From NCBI GenBank assembly GCA_043228905.1, contig JBHGNT010000008.1, forward strand, positions 18,662,001 through 18,726,000: DNA of 64,000 nucleotides. Direction: 5' to 3'. The notes beneath the pieces are model-generated. The model was given only the letters and a program-made list of their open reading frames with translations, did not search any database and had not been told where the DNA came from. The DNA comes from Azolla caroliniana (Eukaryota; Polypodiophyta). Of the stretch, positions 51,224 to 63,760 are shown piece after piece. The translations under genes were made by a program, and so were the position numbers. Within the stretch, counting starts at the first letter, position 1. Each line of letters starts with the position of its first letter.

Positions 51224-53029
51224 TTGCTTCCTCTAAGGTGCAAAAGGCTACTCATGTAATGTAGCCATATGACATTCCATTTTTTAGTTATATGCTCCAA
51301 TGTAATCCCCCCTTTCCCCACTAACTATTGGCATTTATTTTCTTTGATTGACATTTAGAGGCAACATTGTAGCAACCAAGCAAACCTATGCACAATCTTG
51401 CTATAGTATAGACAAACATAATAACACTCGGTTATCCTACTGATTATTTCACTTCTGGGGAATGATGGTAGAAAGTCTTTATAATGTCCTTGGTAGGTCT
51501 AGATCATTGATGCAATTACACAAAGGAAAAGAGTTTCTCGGATACCTTGTAAGTGGACCCCAACTTGTTCGCTTGTTCATCTTTAGCAAGTTCCTTTCTT
51601 TGTCCTTCATTGCAACAATTCCCCATGAAGAATTGTGCCTTCAAATAAAGTGAAACTTGACAATGCCTAGACACTTAACTATATTTTGTTAAGATTTAGA
51701 CTTGCAAGAGTAGGATGTGCAGCATGTGAAGCACTCTTAGGACTTGTGGGCAATGTGAACCTTATGTCTAGCTATAAATTGAGGATGTATAAACTCATGT
51801 TAGTAATCGAACACCATATGACATGTAGTATGTAATAAATTGTTGTCCATGCATTTTCTCACTCTCTTGTTAGTTTGTTGTTATGCCGCCAAGGCCTTAT
51901 GATATTCATTAACTCCATTCTTATTGTTAGGTAAATTAGACAACAAATGTTCAAGGGGAAGATTTAGTGACAAGCTTTGCATTTAACTCCAATAGCTCCC
52001 ATTTTTGCAAACCATATTTGAATTTAATAAGGAAGTGAGGTTTCCCTATTTGCACCAATAGTTTTTGCATGGTAGCATCCAAATTCACATAAATCAATTG
52101 CATGTTCCCCCTTGCACTTGCATGCACATGCACACACACACACACACACAAAAGAATCCACAAATAGTGAAGCGCAAAGTACTTATTGTCGGTTCATTGT
52201 TTGAGTGCTTTATTACGTTTTCATTTTGAAAAGCTATTGCTTGAAATGGTGAGTAGAATAAAAAACTTAAAATACATATATTTTTCCCAAATGAATTGAA
52301 TGGTAAGTGGGGAACCTTTTTTAAATGTCATGTAGACACAAAGATTATCTATTGCCAAAACACACATATTGAGGAGGTTGGTACATGAAGACCAAGGAAA
52401 CTGGCTACGGTAAAGCTTGAAGAAAGAGTCTATGAGATTCATTATGGATCATGAATCAAAGCGTGGGAGAGAAAAGAGAGATACGCTCCTTAAAAGTAAT
52501 TTAACATTTTTACGATGTGATCACAAGTATTTAAAGGAGAGAGAATGCTAGTAGTTGATCCAAGACATGGCAAAAGCATAGACCCAAGCTTTAATGTTGT
52601 CTAAATACTCTCTATATGGTGAAAACATATGAAGGTATTGTTATACAAAACCATGGTAACATGTCCATGGGAACATGTGCAACAAAACTTTTAAAATTAC
52701 ATCCCAAAAGAAAATGTTGTGATCAAGGACCATGATTTAATAGGGAACAAACTGTGAGCTATTGTGTGTGAAAAATGTTCCAATCGACAAAAATAATACG
52801 TAACGTTTCCTAAGGTTGTTTAAAAAGAAACATAAAACAGAATATAAGATAGTTCGATTTTACCAATCACAATCAAGAGAACATTCTACAAGAGTGGATG
52901 AAGATGCTGGTGTTTGTATTTGTGTTTGTTAGCATTTGAAAGTTATGATAAGAGAAACTTTTCAATGGAAAAGCAATGCAGAGTACATGTATGTATTGAT
53001 ACACATATGCTTAGACATACACATACACA

Positions 53030-53039
53030 GCACATAACA

Positions 53040-53078
<39 letters not shown>

Positions 53079-53112
53079 CATAACAACATATGTACGTATA
53101 CATATACATATA
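53030..53112. repeat. ATACAT microsatellite
   Basis: A hexanucleotide ATACAT/TATACA run immediately upstream of the DUF688-like gene. It may fall within that gene's promoter or 5' UTR. Confidence 0.85.
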
Positions 53113-53207
53113 GTGCACCCGATTAGCTTTATAATGAGCACAAGAGTGTCATTCTTACATGATCATTTTAAACTTCCAATTCATGATCAACATCGGTATT
53201 TTAAGGA

Positions 53208-54419
53208 ATGGCCTCGAACTCATGCGACACCACAAGATACAAGTCCCCTGTGTATGATGATGATAAGTATTATTTCCCAGAGAAGATTATTGCACGCATT
53301 CCCTTCAAATGGGAGGCCGCACCGGGCACCCCCAACAAGAAATTTGATGCAAGGTTAACCAAGAACAACTATATCTTTGGTGGTCATGATAATGGTGCAT
53401 TAGCTCCGGCCGACAAGCATGTGGGTGCATGTGATGATGGTGCATTAGTTCCCGATGCTGACATGGACGTAGACGTGGCAGCTCACGCGGACAAGGCGGC
53501 TGGAGATCATGCCGATGTGGACACAGATGTGGCAGTTGGTGTAGCCATTGACACTGATAAGAAGGCAACCGAATCCTTGAACATAAACTATTACGCTCTT
53601 CGGCCCCCTCCTGGTAAGCTTGCTCTCCCCACCCCTTTCCGAGTGAAAGACATCCTAGAGATGCAATATCAAAGTTTGCCAAGGCACCCAAATGGATGCA
53701 TTGATGATGATGATGATGAAGAAGAAGAAGATGATGATAATGACGATGACAATGACGGCGATGATGAATATTTCAATAAATCTCTGCCGAGATACCATAA
53801 CAATGGTGGGGGGCGACGTATGGCTAGGTCATTCCGATTCATGTCTTTTCGATCAGGCCATAATGCCAGTGTTGTGCCATTGACAACTGAGAAATCCAAG
53901 AGCTCCTCGAATCGTCTTGGTTTGCAAGTGAGAAGCCAGAGCTGCCTTGATACACGTGATATCACTACCATGTCTCCTAGTAATATGTTAGCCATAGCCA
54001 CCAGTCACAAGTTGAGAGATCTCATGCAACAGAGCAACAATTTCTCAGAGCTGCTCACTTTAGCAAATAAGATTACTGACACCGATCAGACGAAAAAGTC
54101 GAAGAGGAAGAAGGAGGAGAAGAAGAAGAAGATGAAGGATCGGATAAGGCACTGGTACATAAATCCAGTTCCTAGTCATGTAAATGCTCAATATGAAGTG
54201 GAGGAAGAGCTTGCAAAAACTCTTTGCAGGAACACAACTGATGCAGTTGATCAGTTAGTGCTGGATTCAACCCAATATTCCGACCCTCTCATCGATGACG
54301 ATGTGAAAATGTGTTCGCCGGAGCATGATCCCACTGATCTTGGAACCCACCACAATCATGAAAGTCCAGCCAAACTCCGTTTTTTCCCGATCTACACTTG
54401 CACATCTTGCTGGCGTTAA
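53208..54419 (+). CDS. DUF688-like IPFKWE-motif protein, 403 aa
   Basis: Plant-specific family of unknown function recognised by the N-terminal motif IPFKWEEAPGTP; here it reads IPFKWEAAPGTPNKKF at about residues 31-46. The gene is a single uninterrupted frame from the first ATG to a stop at 54419. Residues ~65-125 are Asp/Ala-rich, with repeated AHADKAAGDHAD-like units. PPPGKLALPTPFRVKD follows at ~132-147 and an Asp/Glu tract at ~163-185. A very basic segment, KKSKRKKEEKKKKMKDRIR, lies at ~300-318 and could be a nuclear-localisation signal. No transmembrane segment or signal peptide was seen. It faces the PPR gene tail to tail, 280 bases apart. Confidence 0.8.
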   Translation: MASNSCDTTRYKSPVYDDDKYYFPEKIIARIPFKWEAAPGTPNKKFDARLTKNNYIFGGHDNGALAPADKHVGACDDGALVPDADMDVDVAAHADKAAGDHADVDTDVAVGVAIDTDKKATESLNINYYALRPPPGKLALPTPFRVKDILEMQYQSLPRHPNGCIDDDDDEEEEDDDNDDDNDGDDEYFNKSLPRYHNNGGGRRMARSFRFMSFRSGHNASVVPLTTEKSKSSSNRLGLQVRSQSCLDTRDITTMSPSNMLAIATSHKLRDLMQQSNNFSELLTLANKITDTDQTKKSKRKKEEKKKKMKDRIRHWYINPVPSHVNAQYEVEEELAKTLCRNTTDAVDQLVLDSTQYSDPLIDDDVKMCSPEHDPTDLGTHHNHESPAKLRFFPIYTCTSCWR

Positions 54420-54699
54420 TTTAGATTTAATGCTCTTTTTACAAATCCCCTGTTACAAGATAGGCTAGCCTCTAAATTTACATCTAGTGCCAGAGAGCAA
54501 AGCCAGTCTTTTTTATCTCCATTTTCATAAGTTGTGAAATATCTTAGCACGCTTTACATCAGCAGTATCCTGCTTTAATATGATATTATGTACTGTGTTT
54601 GGAATTTTATGGAATATTAGTTCGGTTGGATTTACTTGGATCTGATTTATTTGTAAATAAGATGACCATTTTCTAATATACTTGAATATCATTGAAATT

Positions 54700-56898
54700 T
54701 TAATCCCCCATGGCATATATGTTTGCTAGTGTAACATATGAGGCAGCATTATCTGGCTCTAGCTGGAAAACGACATCAGCCAGTTGTTTTCCTCTAATGC
54801 CATCCAAATGCATATTACAACAGGCAAGCAAACCCATCCACGAGCTTGCTGTCTTTGCAAATGGCATATTACCGATAATTTCCTCTGCCTCATCTAATCT
54901 ACCAGCTCGCCCAAGAAGGACAATCAAGCAATTGAAATGATCTATGCATGGCATAAGATTATAGCTATAGCACATAAAGAAGTACTGAAAACCCTCATCC
55001 AGAAGCCCACAATGGCTACAAGCTGAAAGAACATTGAAGAATGTTACCCCGTCAGGGTCCACTCCTTCCATTTGCATATGCTTAAGAATGTTGATCACAT
55101 CCTCAATATGCCCATGCTGATAAAAGACTCCAATCAACGCATTCCATGTGATCAGGCTTCGATTCTTTATCTTTTCAAATGCTTGTTTTGCCTGTCTCAG
55201 AGCACCACACTTGCCATACATATGGATGATGGCATTCCCAACCACAGTATTGGCTTCGAGAGAAGCACCCAAGATGCCTGAATGGAGACGCATTCCTTCA
55301 TCTAACGCTAGAGTGTTTGCACATGTAGCAAATAAAGTGGCATAAGTTACAGGGCTCGGCAGTGTACCCTGACATACCATTTGTTGAGATAATTGGAAGG
55401 GTCCAGAAAACTTCCCAAACTCGAGAAAACCACATATCATACTATTCCAAAATACTACACTCGGCTCTGAGATATTGCTATTGAATTGCATCCATGCAAG
55501 TTTAAGGTCACCACATTTAGCATACATGTTGACAAGAGAATTCCTGGCATGTGATTCGATACCATCGGCTGCAAGACATGTATGTAACCGGACACCCTCC
55601 GCTAGAGCTACCTGGTCAGCACGGTCAGCACACCCCGATAAAATGGTTGTGTAAGTCACCTTGTCGGGGATGAGGCATTCTAGGTGTAATTGCTTGAAGA
55701 GTTGAAGGGATTTGTCCCACTCTCCATGCTGGATAGAGGCTCCAAGCATAGTATTCCATAAAATAAGGTTCTTGCATTCAAGCTCTTGATTAAAGATCAC
55801 CCATGCATCATGTGCACTTTGACACTCACTATATGCTTTCACAAGCGCAGCTCCCAGCGCAAGATGGGAAGTTACATATCCTAGTGATAAAATGTACACA
55901 TGAATTTGCTTGACTTCTGCAAGTGTCCGGCATGAAGCAAGTACACCAAGAAAACTGACTTCGTCAGGCATGAAACCCTCATGTTTCATTTGCTGAAGTA
56001 ATAATTGCATTGAATTATGAGCATTTTTATGATTATGCATATAGGTATTATGATTATGCACACATGCATTGATATAGGCATTCCAAGAGACCAGATTTCT
56101 CCATTGCAATTGGTCGAAAGCTCTCAAGGAACTTTCTAAACAATGACATTTACCATACATATGGATGAGACTAGTCCCAATGGAGATCTGAGGATCAATA
56201 CCTGAGCCAACCAAGAAGGCATGGCATTGTTTAGCATCAACCAAAGTCGAGAGAATTGGAAGGATTGCAAGAAAAGTGACACTATCAGGGAGCGTACCTT
56301 CCACATCCATTTGTTTGAAAAGGCACAAAGCCACATCTAGCTGGCCATGATCGACATAAGCGGAAATAAGAGCATTCCAAGAGATGACATTCCTCTGTTC
56401 CACATTACCAAATGCATTCTTTGCCTCTTGAATGTCGCCACACTTGTTATACATGGTAATGAGGGCAGTGCCCACAATCACATCCATGTGAGCGAGGCCA
56501 TCGCAACACATCATCTGGACATGCATGATTTTCCCTATCCTCAAAGCTTCTCCATTGGAACATGATGAGATTAGCGTTACGAACATTACCTTGTCTGGGA
56601 TGAAACCTTGAGACAGCATCCGGTGGAAGAGACAGTGAGCTTCCATGGGGTAGCCATGGCTAGTGAAGGAACCCATCATAATAGAGAAGGAGAAGAGGTT
56701 ATGTGAGGTCATGTCACAAGATTGGAAGATTGATTTGGCATCCTCTACTGCTCCGCAGGAGCCATGCATATACATTAAAAGGTTCCTTAAAAGGGTGCCC
56801 TGTTCTTCGCCACAGGAAACAATGTGGGTATGGATAATCTTTCCCTGTGCCAACAACCTCTGCTTGCCACATAGTTTTAGGAGAGAGGGAAGGTGCAT
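54700..56898 (-). CDS. PLS-type pentatricopeptide repeat (PPR) protein, 732 aa
   Basis: PPR proteins bind organellar RNA for editing, splicing or stability. A single intronless frame with about twenty tandem helical repeats: typical units read ALITMYNKCGDIQEAKNAF and NVISWNALISAYVDHGQ, and PDSVTFLAIL and PDKVTYTTIL mark the ends of other units. The arrangement of short and long units and the C-terminal LLGRAGRLDEAEEIIGNMP indicate the PLS subclass with the start of an E domain. The frame stops at LANIYAMGD, within the E motif; no complete E+ or DYW domain follows, so catalytic editing activity would need a partner, or the 3' end has been lost. The ATG falls right at the first repeat (MHLPSLLKLCGKQ). 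Only 18 further codons are open upstream, so an organellar transit peptide is not evident. An upstream spliced exon is possible. Confidence 0.9.
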   Translation of the reverse strand: MHLPSLLKLCGKQRLLAQGKIIHTHIVSCGEEQGTLLRNLLMYMHGSCGAVEDAKSIFQSCDMTSHNLFSFSIMMGSFTSHGYPMEAHCLFHRMLSQGFIPDKVMFVTLISSCSNGEALRIGKIMHVQMMCCDGLAHMDVIVGTALITMYNKCGDIQEAKNAFGNVEQRNVISWNALISAYVDHGQLDVALCLFKQMDVEGTLPDSVTFLAILPILSTLVDAKQCHAFLVGSGIDPQISIGTSLIHMYGKCHCLESSLRAFDQLQWRNLVSWNAYINACVHNHNTYMHNHKNAHNSMQLLLQQMKHEGFMPDEVSFLGVLASCRTLAEVKQIHVYILSLGYVTSHLALGAALVKAYSECQSAHDAWVIFNQELECKNLILWNTMLGASIQHGEWDKSLQLFKQLHLECLIPDKVTYTTILSGCADRADQVALAEGVRLHTCLAADGIESHARNSLVNMYAKCGDLKLAWMQFNSNISEPSVVFWNSMICGFLEFGKFSGPFQLSQQMVCQGTLPSPVTYATLFATCANTLALDEGMRLHSGILGASLEANTVVGNAIIHMYGKCGALRQAKQAFEKIKNRSLITWNALIGVFYQHGHIEDVINILKHMQMEGVDPDGVTFFNVLSACSHCGLLDEGFQYFFMCYSYNLMPCIDHFNCLIVLLGRAGRLDEAEEIIGNMPFAKTASSWMGLLACCNMHLDGIRGKQLADVVFQLEPDNAASYVTLANIYAMGD

Positions 56899-57012
56899 TG
56901 AGGATCTGTGACATAGCTTCTGCCCCCTTGGACCTGACCTTGGCCTTCTGTGTCAAGTCAAGGGAGTGGCAGAGCAGAGTATTGTAGGTAGTGTCCACTG
57001 TCTACATATAAC

Positions 57013-57361
57013 TAACAATCGGCAACGGTTCGGTTTGAACCGAACGGAACCGCAAAACCGTGGTGTAACGGTTTCAACGGTTCGGTTCAGGTTTAGGTTT
57101 TTTAAACGGTTCGGTTCGGTTTCAACGCTAAGAAACCACGGTTTAACGGTTTTTTATTTATAAATTTTATAAATTTTGTTTTTAAACAATCTTTTCATTT
57201 TTAGACCTTATTCTCACATTTTAGGAACATCTTTAAAATTTTAAAATTTTAAAATAATGAAATATTTTAAATTTTAAACTTTGACCTAAGTTGAAAACCA
57301 AAAATAAACCACGAACCGCGGTTTTAACGGTTTCGTGATCCAAACCGTTGCCGATTGTTAT
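57013..57361. mobile_element. Miniature inverted-repeat element, AACAATCGGCAACGG family
   Basis: The ends are inverted copies: the left end reads AACAATCGGCAACGGTTCGG and the right end, read inward, AACAATCGGCAACGGTTTGG. The interior is built from GGTTCGGTT and AACCGCGGT-type motifs plus an AT-rich centre, and encodes nothing. Length is about 350 bases. It lies about 115 bases upstream of the PPR start codon. A convincing target-site duplication could not be identified. Related copies are at 41.2-42.0 kb and, weakly, at 0.4-0.5 kb. Confidence 0.8.
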
Positions 57362-57594
57362 CTGCAGAACAAAGATGATCAAATATTATATGTATATATA
57401 TATATATATATCTTCTGGTTTTTTGTCCTTCTTGTGCTTTCCTTGTCCATCGAGGCCTTGGACCTGTACTCACCTCACGTTTTCACCATGGTCACAGACC
57501 AAGTAAACTTATTAGATGAATAAGAAATTGCATGCTAGGAATGCATAGAGTGCCGGGAAGCACATGCTCTGGACAAAGAAGGGTGTGTCGCCCA

Positions 57595-57965
57595 CTTGCA
57601 TGCCACCTGGACATTGTGTACACACCTCTTTTGTCAACTATAACTTTGATGTAATTAGCTCATGTCTCCTTTCATGTTGCTTATTTTGGACCACAACTTA
57701 GACTATTTTCAATAATAATGAAAGAATGCTAGAAGAATACAACATTGGAATGGGAGCTCCAAAACCCATATGCAACCAATTCAATATCATTTCACTGTGC
57801 CACCAATTTGCATGCCACTTGGGCATTGCTTAGACACCTCTTTTGTCCACATATAGCTTTGATGTAATTATAACTCATGTTTCCTCTCACGTTGTGCATA
57901 TTTTGGACCACAACTTAGAGACTATTTTCAATAATAATGAAAGAATGCTAGAAGAATACAATAAC
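57595..57965. repeat. Tandem duplication of ~210 bp
   Basis: Copies at about 57595-57750 and 57805-57965 share GCATGCCAC, TTTGATGTAATTA, TTTTGGACCACAACTTAGA and AATAATGAAAGAATGCTAGA. No gene was recognised between the PPR gene and the SR gene. A TA microsatellite lies at 57390-57412. Confidence 0.7.
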
Positions 57966-59501
57966 ACACATCTCACCTTTCAAAAGGCCACATTAGTTTG
58001 TGTGACACGTGAAAAAAACCCTTCTAGATGGAAGACTTGTCACATTTTGGATGTTGATGTTGGTTGTTTTTGTAATGAGAAGATAACGAACTTCTAGTTA
58101 GTCAACGTCAACCAACAATGGATGATGAACTCCATTCACATTACCGTCTATCATGGAATTATGATTTGTCTTGAAAGAAAACATAGCCCTAACCAGAAAA
58201 TCATTGAAACTTTCAATAGGAACTAGAAACAATCTTGTGTATTGACATCTGCATAACTTCATTCTATGAATCTCAGACCTTTCAATCTAGCACAGCAGAA
58301 CAAACTTCGTCATAAGAATAACCAAGGGCAGAGGGAGTTTCCAAATTTTTACAGTTTACAAATAACGCATAGAGTAGACTCATTTAACATCAATCTATTG
58401 AGATTGTAGAATTGTTCTTGGGATAACTGGCTTTGACTTACTGAAAAAAAACTGATAGATATAAAGCATCCAGATATGATGAAAACCCCATTTCATATTT
58501 TACTCTACATCTTGTAGGTCTTTGAGGTTAACATTGTTGACAACATCAAATATAGAAGTAGATTCAATCACATATCATCATGAAATCACCACATACGATT
58601 CAGTCTTCGCCAACAAGTGTGCTAAAGTTTTGACATTAGATATCCAAACATAACATAGAGGACTTGCCTATCACTAACAATCCATCTTCCTTCAAGGTCT
58701 TCAGCCTACAGTACTTCAGAGATTTATCACCAGACCATCTCAGATTACCAGAATTCATTCAAGCATCATTTTCATTTGACCCTAAGTTGGGCTCAAGATA
58801 AACTTTGTTATATTAGTAATGGAGCACTCAAGACCGAAAATGTTACAGGATATAAGCAGCAGTATCCAGGTTATCATCATAATATGTTCGGCTGCGCACC
58901 ATCCTATATGCCAACTTTCATGCTATACTTTAGTACAAGAAATTGTAGATTCACAACGTTTACTAGCCATGAACACCACACTATATTACTATTGGCAACT
59001 CAATTATAGCCTTGTAGGATAAACTCAATAACAGTAAACACTTCCTACATATACAGAACGATTGAAGCCCTAACATAACATCCTAAAACTAGAAAACCAG
59101 AAGTAGAGTACTAAATCAACCTTAACAGGAAAATCTTTCTCCACAATTATAAGTTCTCAAAAACATACGCAATATCAGCATATTGAACCAAAATGGTCTA
59201 AAAGAACCTAACAGCCTAACATCTTGAAATGCATTGATTTGTTTTTCGTGACAATGTTTGTCAATATTCAAAACCATCTTGAAGCCTAGTATAAGACATC
59301 CCCACAAAGAAACAGCCAGTAGATCTTGACGAGTAATGCAGTAAAATAATAGGCTCGCAACAAAACCTCATTCGGGAGCTTCCACATTTCATGTCCTTGC
59401 CACTTGAGATAACGAAAATTCTGACTAACTAGAAGAAAATGCTTCTATAATGGGCTCCATCGTTATCCACAATCTTGAAATGCAGAGCTTAGCACCATGT
59501 C
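57966..59501. other. Spacer and 3' flank of the SR gene
   Basis: No gene or element was recognised. The part nearest 59501 should be the 3' UTR of the minus-strand SR splicing-factor gene. Confidence 0.35.
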
Positions 59502-62500
59502 TTAACTTGGACTTCTAGCAATCTGTTATCAACAAGATAAAACAGAAGTTCAAATTATCAAACAGAGTGCAAATTGAATTCTAATTATCAAGCTTTTACA
59601 TAAATGACATACAGGTGACCGTGAGCGAGATCGGGATTGAGGACTACGGCTACCACTCCTCTGGTTGTTTGGAGCTTTTGATGCCTGCATGACCATCAAA
59701 TGCAGAAAGTGTCTCAATAACACTTGGTCTTAGCCATGGTAGAAAGTGGGTCATGTTTCTTACCTTTGGAGGAGGGGACTTAGATAAGGACCTGCCAACC
59801 AAACAAAGCACAATTATTTCTTAATACATGACAAAAATTACACATTCATAGTATATATGATTCCCTTTGTAAAACAACCATCTACAAGAAAGAAGAAAGA
59901 TGCTGACCTAGAGGCTGATCTTGCAGATGGTGACCTTGGAGGAGATCGGGAACGAGAACGTGATCGTGAGCGGGGGGAACGGGAACGGGAACGAGCAGGG
60001 GACCTCCCAGCCGATTTCGAACGTGATCTGGATCGGGACCTGGAAGGTCCTCTGCTGCCAGAGCGACTGCAATCGAATGGACAATTTAAAGCTTTGGCAT
60101 AATTAACAACTTCAGGACAAAAAATTGTTGTCATAATCATATCATGACTCACCTTCGACTACGCCTCGGTGAATAACTTCTACGTGAGCCACCCCTTCCT
60201 TTGTCTTCTCGTACCTATAAAGAAGAAGATTGTCAATCCAACATTGATTGCTCTTAAAAAATGGAACATAAACTTTCTAAATCAGGTTTTCATGGACGAA
60301 AAAAGAAATTGGAACTCTTCGAGTCAAAGAAACAATCAATCATATTTTACTCCAGACATGGGATTTTAAAGACATCTTACCTCCCTCACTTCCATGGTAC
60401 AATCACAATATATTAACATCAACCCGAAAATTAGTCTTATTTCTCAACCTGCAATTTCAGCTCTCATTTTGAAACTTTTACACGGACATAAATTGCTCGT
60501 TTTCTTTTATTTCAGTTCTGTTTTCTAAATTTCTACACAAACAGATTTGTATACGTGTTTATAAAATATAGGGCACCCAAATCCAAAACAAAAGAGGGTT
60601 TCATAATGGAAGACAAACCAGCGCTTACAATATGTGATTTTAGTTTGAGAAATTCACTAGGCTTGAAATTCAATTTCATTCCTCCTAGACACAATGCAAA
60701 AACTTGTTGAGATTTTCTAATTTCTCTGAAAAAATGAACTCAAATTACCGTAAGCTTATGGCTGTGAAATGCAAGTTTTAGCAAAAGATCATACCATACT
60801 TTCAACATCAAGGCATACCAACCACAATTTTTAAATGCAAATTTTAGTAAAGGATCAAGCTATGTCTTCAACATCAGAGAATATGTATTATAACTATTTG
60901 AGTACAGAGACAAGCCAATAAAAATCAAACCTTATTATATGAGAGGAAATAACTGCCAGTGTACTGTTTGAGATCCCATAGGTCATATTTGGCATTCCAA
61001 GGGCTGTAAATCATAATATGTCTCCCTCCTATTATCTACCAATTCTAGATATAATAGCCTTGATGTTATCAACCCAAGAAGATAAAAAATCTTCATTAGA
61101 TCAATAATTAATTTCACCACATGTGATATGATTTTGAGAAACACGCATACAAATCTGTTTATAAATTATTACAAGATCTGTTCATACTACTCTAAATAAT
61201 AAGACTTACTCAGTTGATTCCAAAAAACCATCATGTAGGAAGTTCCAGACTTACCCGAATAAAAGAATGTGAATATCGATTGCGGAATTCCGACTCATCC
61301 AGTTTGCGAATCTGAATCCATTGATAATTCCAATGAATGCTAAGTGAATAAATATAAGGCACATTTAAAATGATTTTGATGTTTGACTTCATCTTACTGC
61401 ATATTTCATGTCCTCATAATTTGTATAATCAACAATGCCCACTGTGCCTGCAATTCAAAAGAGCAGAATATAGCTTTGATTAACCTTTCACCTTGTATTT
61501 GAGTGATGAAGGAATCTAGATTGATTCCTCTTTCTCTAACTAATTATAGTGTTGTATGAGCACAATCACATATCTTGTCCAGAACTTAATAACATGCAAT
61601 ATAACTAGTACACATGTAACAATAACTGTGTGAACAATCACCTATCTGCACAAACACACAGCCGTGACACGCATAGTTATTAGATGATAAGGGTGTCGAT
61701 AGCATTTATTATCATTTTATAAATATATGGATATATGTATGTGTGTATATATACATCATAATTATGATGCAAGTTACATACAAGGCCCAATCATTCCTAG
61801 CTTGCTGTCTCAAATGGTTAGTGAGAAAAATATCATCACATCTATAGAGCAGTCTTCTACTGTTTCCAAAATTTCTTTAAAAGGAATGTCCTAAAGATAT
61901 ATTAAGGGCGAACTTGTTAGCCAAGCACAAACATCACTACAATTCTGCATGCGCAGGCTACATTGATTTAATAATTACATTCTAGTTCTATGGTATGGTG
62001 TCACTCAGGTGTTTTATAGTGGTCTCTGCCCAATCCCTTTTCGAATTTCCTATTCTGTTTCCAGTAATCTCCAAAAAAGCCAGTTTGCTAGTAGAATAGT
62101 GTAGAGAAGTCATAAATATCGATATTTCAGGTTCTTACCTCCTGCTTCACGGAACACTTGAGCAAAAGACACCTCCCCAGCTTTCCTCATGTGATCCTGC
62201 ATCAAGGTATATGATGCCTCATGATGCATATGTACACAAGTTTTGAGGTATATGTTTTCAGAACCAGAACTCACCTTTAGATCTTGCCATGAAGCTGATG
62301 GAGGTAACTTAGATACGTGGACTGAAATAAAAGGTAAATTAAAATAAAAAAAGGTATTCAAAGATCCATTAGACAAGATACAAATAATACTAAATGAAAA
62401 CCTCTGAATTCTGCTCTTCTGGAAACACCAGACCGCCCACTGTTGTGGTTGCTATGTCTATCATTAGATGAAAGTGAGCTGCGGCCCCCATGAGCAAGCT

Positions 62501-63760
62501 CAACCTAAAATAAATTAAAAAACATGCCACATGAGCCTGTGAGCTCCATGATATATCTAATCCAGCATAACAAAAATACTACAATCTATAGCAAGCTGGA
62601 ACTCCACAGTCAAAAGGATGATAGAAATGATAGACAGGACTTGCAAACCTATACAAATCTTCACAAAACCATCGATATGAATTTATATTAGTCACACAAA
62701 ACATCATCTATGCAATCTTCACATCCTAGATCTAGTAATAAGAATATGCTAGCCAATTACATCAAAAAACTCAGCTTCCTCAGCATTGCGAGATTTAACA
62801 TGAATAAAGTCAAGAAAATTTGGATTAAATAATCACAAGCCCAGCTACTTCAGCAATTTGGAGAACCATAAGTCAAATCATAGTTCAGATGCAGCAAAAT
62901 GCCATACACAATATATAACACCCTAAACCATTAAGAATAAGGCATAAAAGTTATCAAACGAATACAGAATGTTGTCATCCAAAGAGAAGAGTCCAGAAGA
63001 CTTTGCAAGTTTCACGATTTTTATTATTTTCCCAGATGCTTCTGAAATTCCATAGTATATATCCTAGGGTAGCATAAATAAAGATGGATTTGAGTTTTCA
63101 CATATGCAGTCCCTCATTTCTGCTTCCATAAGAAGACAATTTTGACAAATTTGAACACCATGATAAGGGAGTAGAGGATCCATAAGCAGAGCATATCATT
63201 TGCATTAGATGTTTCTGCATCACATGTAGCATACTCTACTGATACGGAAAACACATCCAAATCTCTAGTTTTGCAGCAGATTCATTAAATGAGACTGAGT
63301 CATCCCAATTTGAGCCCATACACAAAAATAAGTCTGAAATACAGATACAGACAACACAGTTTTGCGGCTGACAGCATGAGCCTGTGACATGGCCCAAGTT
63401 AAAAGAGAGATAAATGAAAAGCAACATTATATATCTCTGCATGAATTATCAGATCATCATTTCATATGGCTGAATTATTTTATTTCATACACATAATGAA
63501 AGAACTATGAGACAGGTTAACATACCCGAAGGTAATTACCATCATACTTGTAGCCATCCCTTCCTCTTATAGCATCCTCTGCATCCCGTGCATCCTCAAA
63601 CTGGAAATAGATTTGGTCAAAATCTATCAAAAATTTACATGCTGGAAATAGATTTGGCCAAAATCGTTTATGGGGAATAGACAAAGCAACATACCTCTAC
63701 AAAACAAAATCCAGGAGGGCGAGGAGGCAGCTTCAAATCGATATCGACAATTCGCCCATA
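59502..63760 (-). CDS. SR34: SR34/SF2-type splicing factor (5' end beyond window)
   Basis: SR proteins bind exonic enhancers and recruit spliceosome components in the nucleus. Exons, 5' to 3' within the window: 63760-63695, 63600-63526, 62504-62402, 62321-62275, 62196-62139, 61447-61398, 61311-61255, 60214-60153, 60066-59908, 59791-59764, 59684-59613, 59522-59502. These join to 265 codons plus stop. The first visible exon starts inside RRM1 ([18 protein letters not shown]); [17 protein letters not shown] is the RNP1-following part. The second RRM has [13 protein letters not shown], the SWQDLKD signature of the SF2/ASF-like SR subfamily. An RS domain follows ([20 protein letters not shown]). 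The N-terminal exon with the start of RRM1 was not found before 64000. The donor after 62402 (GTTTTC) is weak. Long introns of 0.7-1.0 kb suit the alternative splicing usual in this family. Member assignment within SR30/SR34 is uncertain. Confidence 0.92.

Noticed and set aside
59857-60102. Plus-strand Arg/Glu/Asp-rich frame ([10 protein letters not shown])
   Set aside because: Mirror of the RS domain of the minus-strand SR gene.
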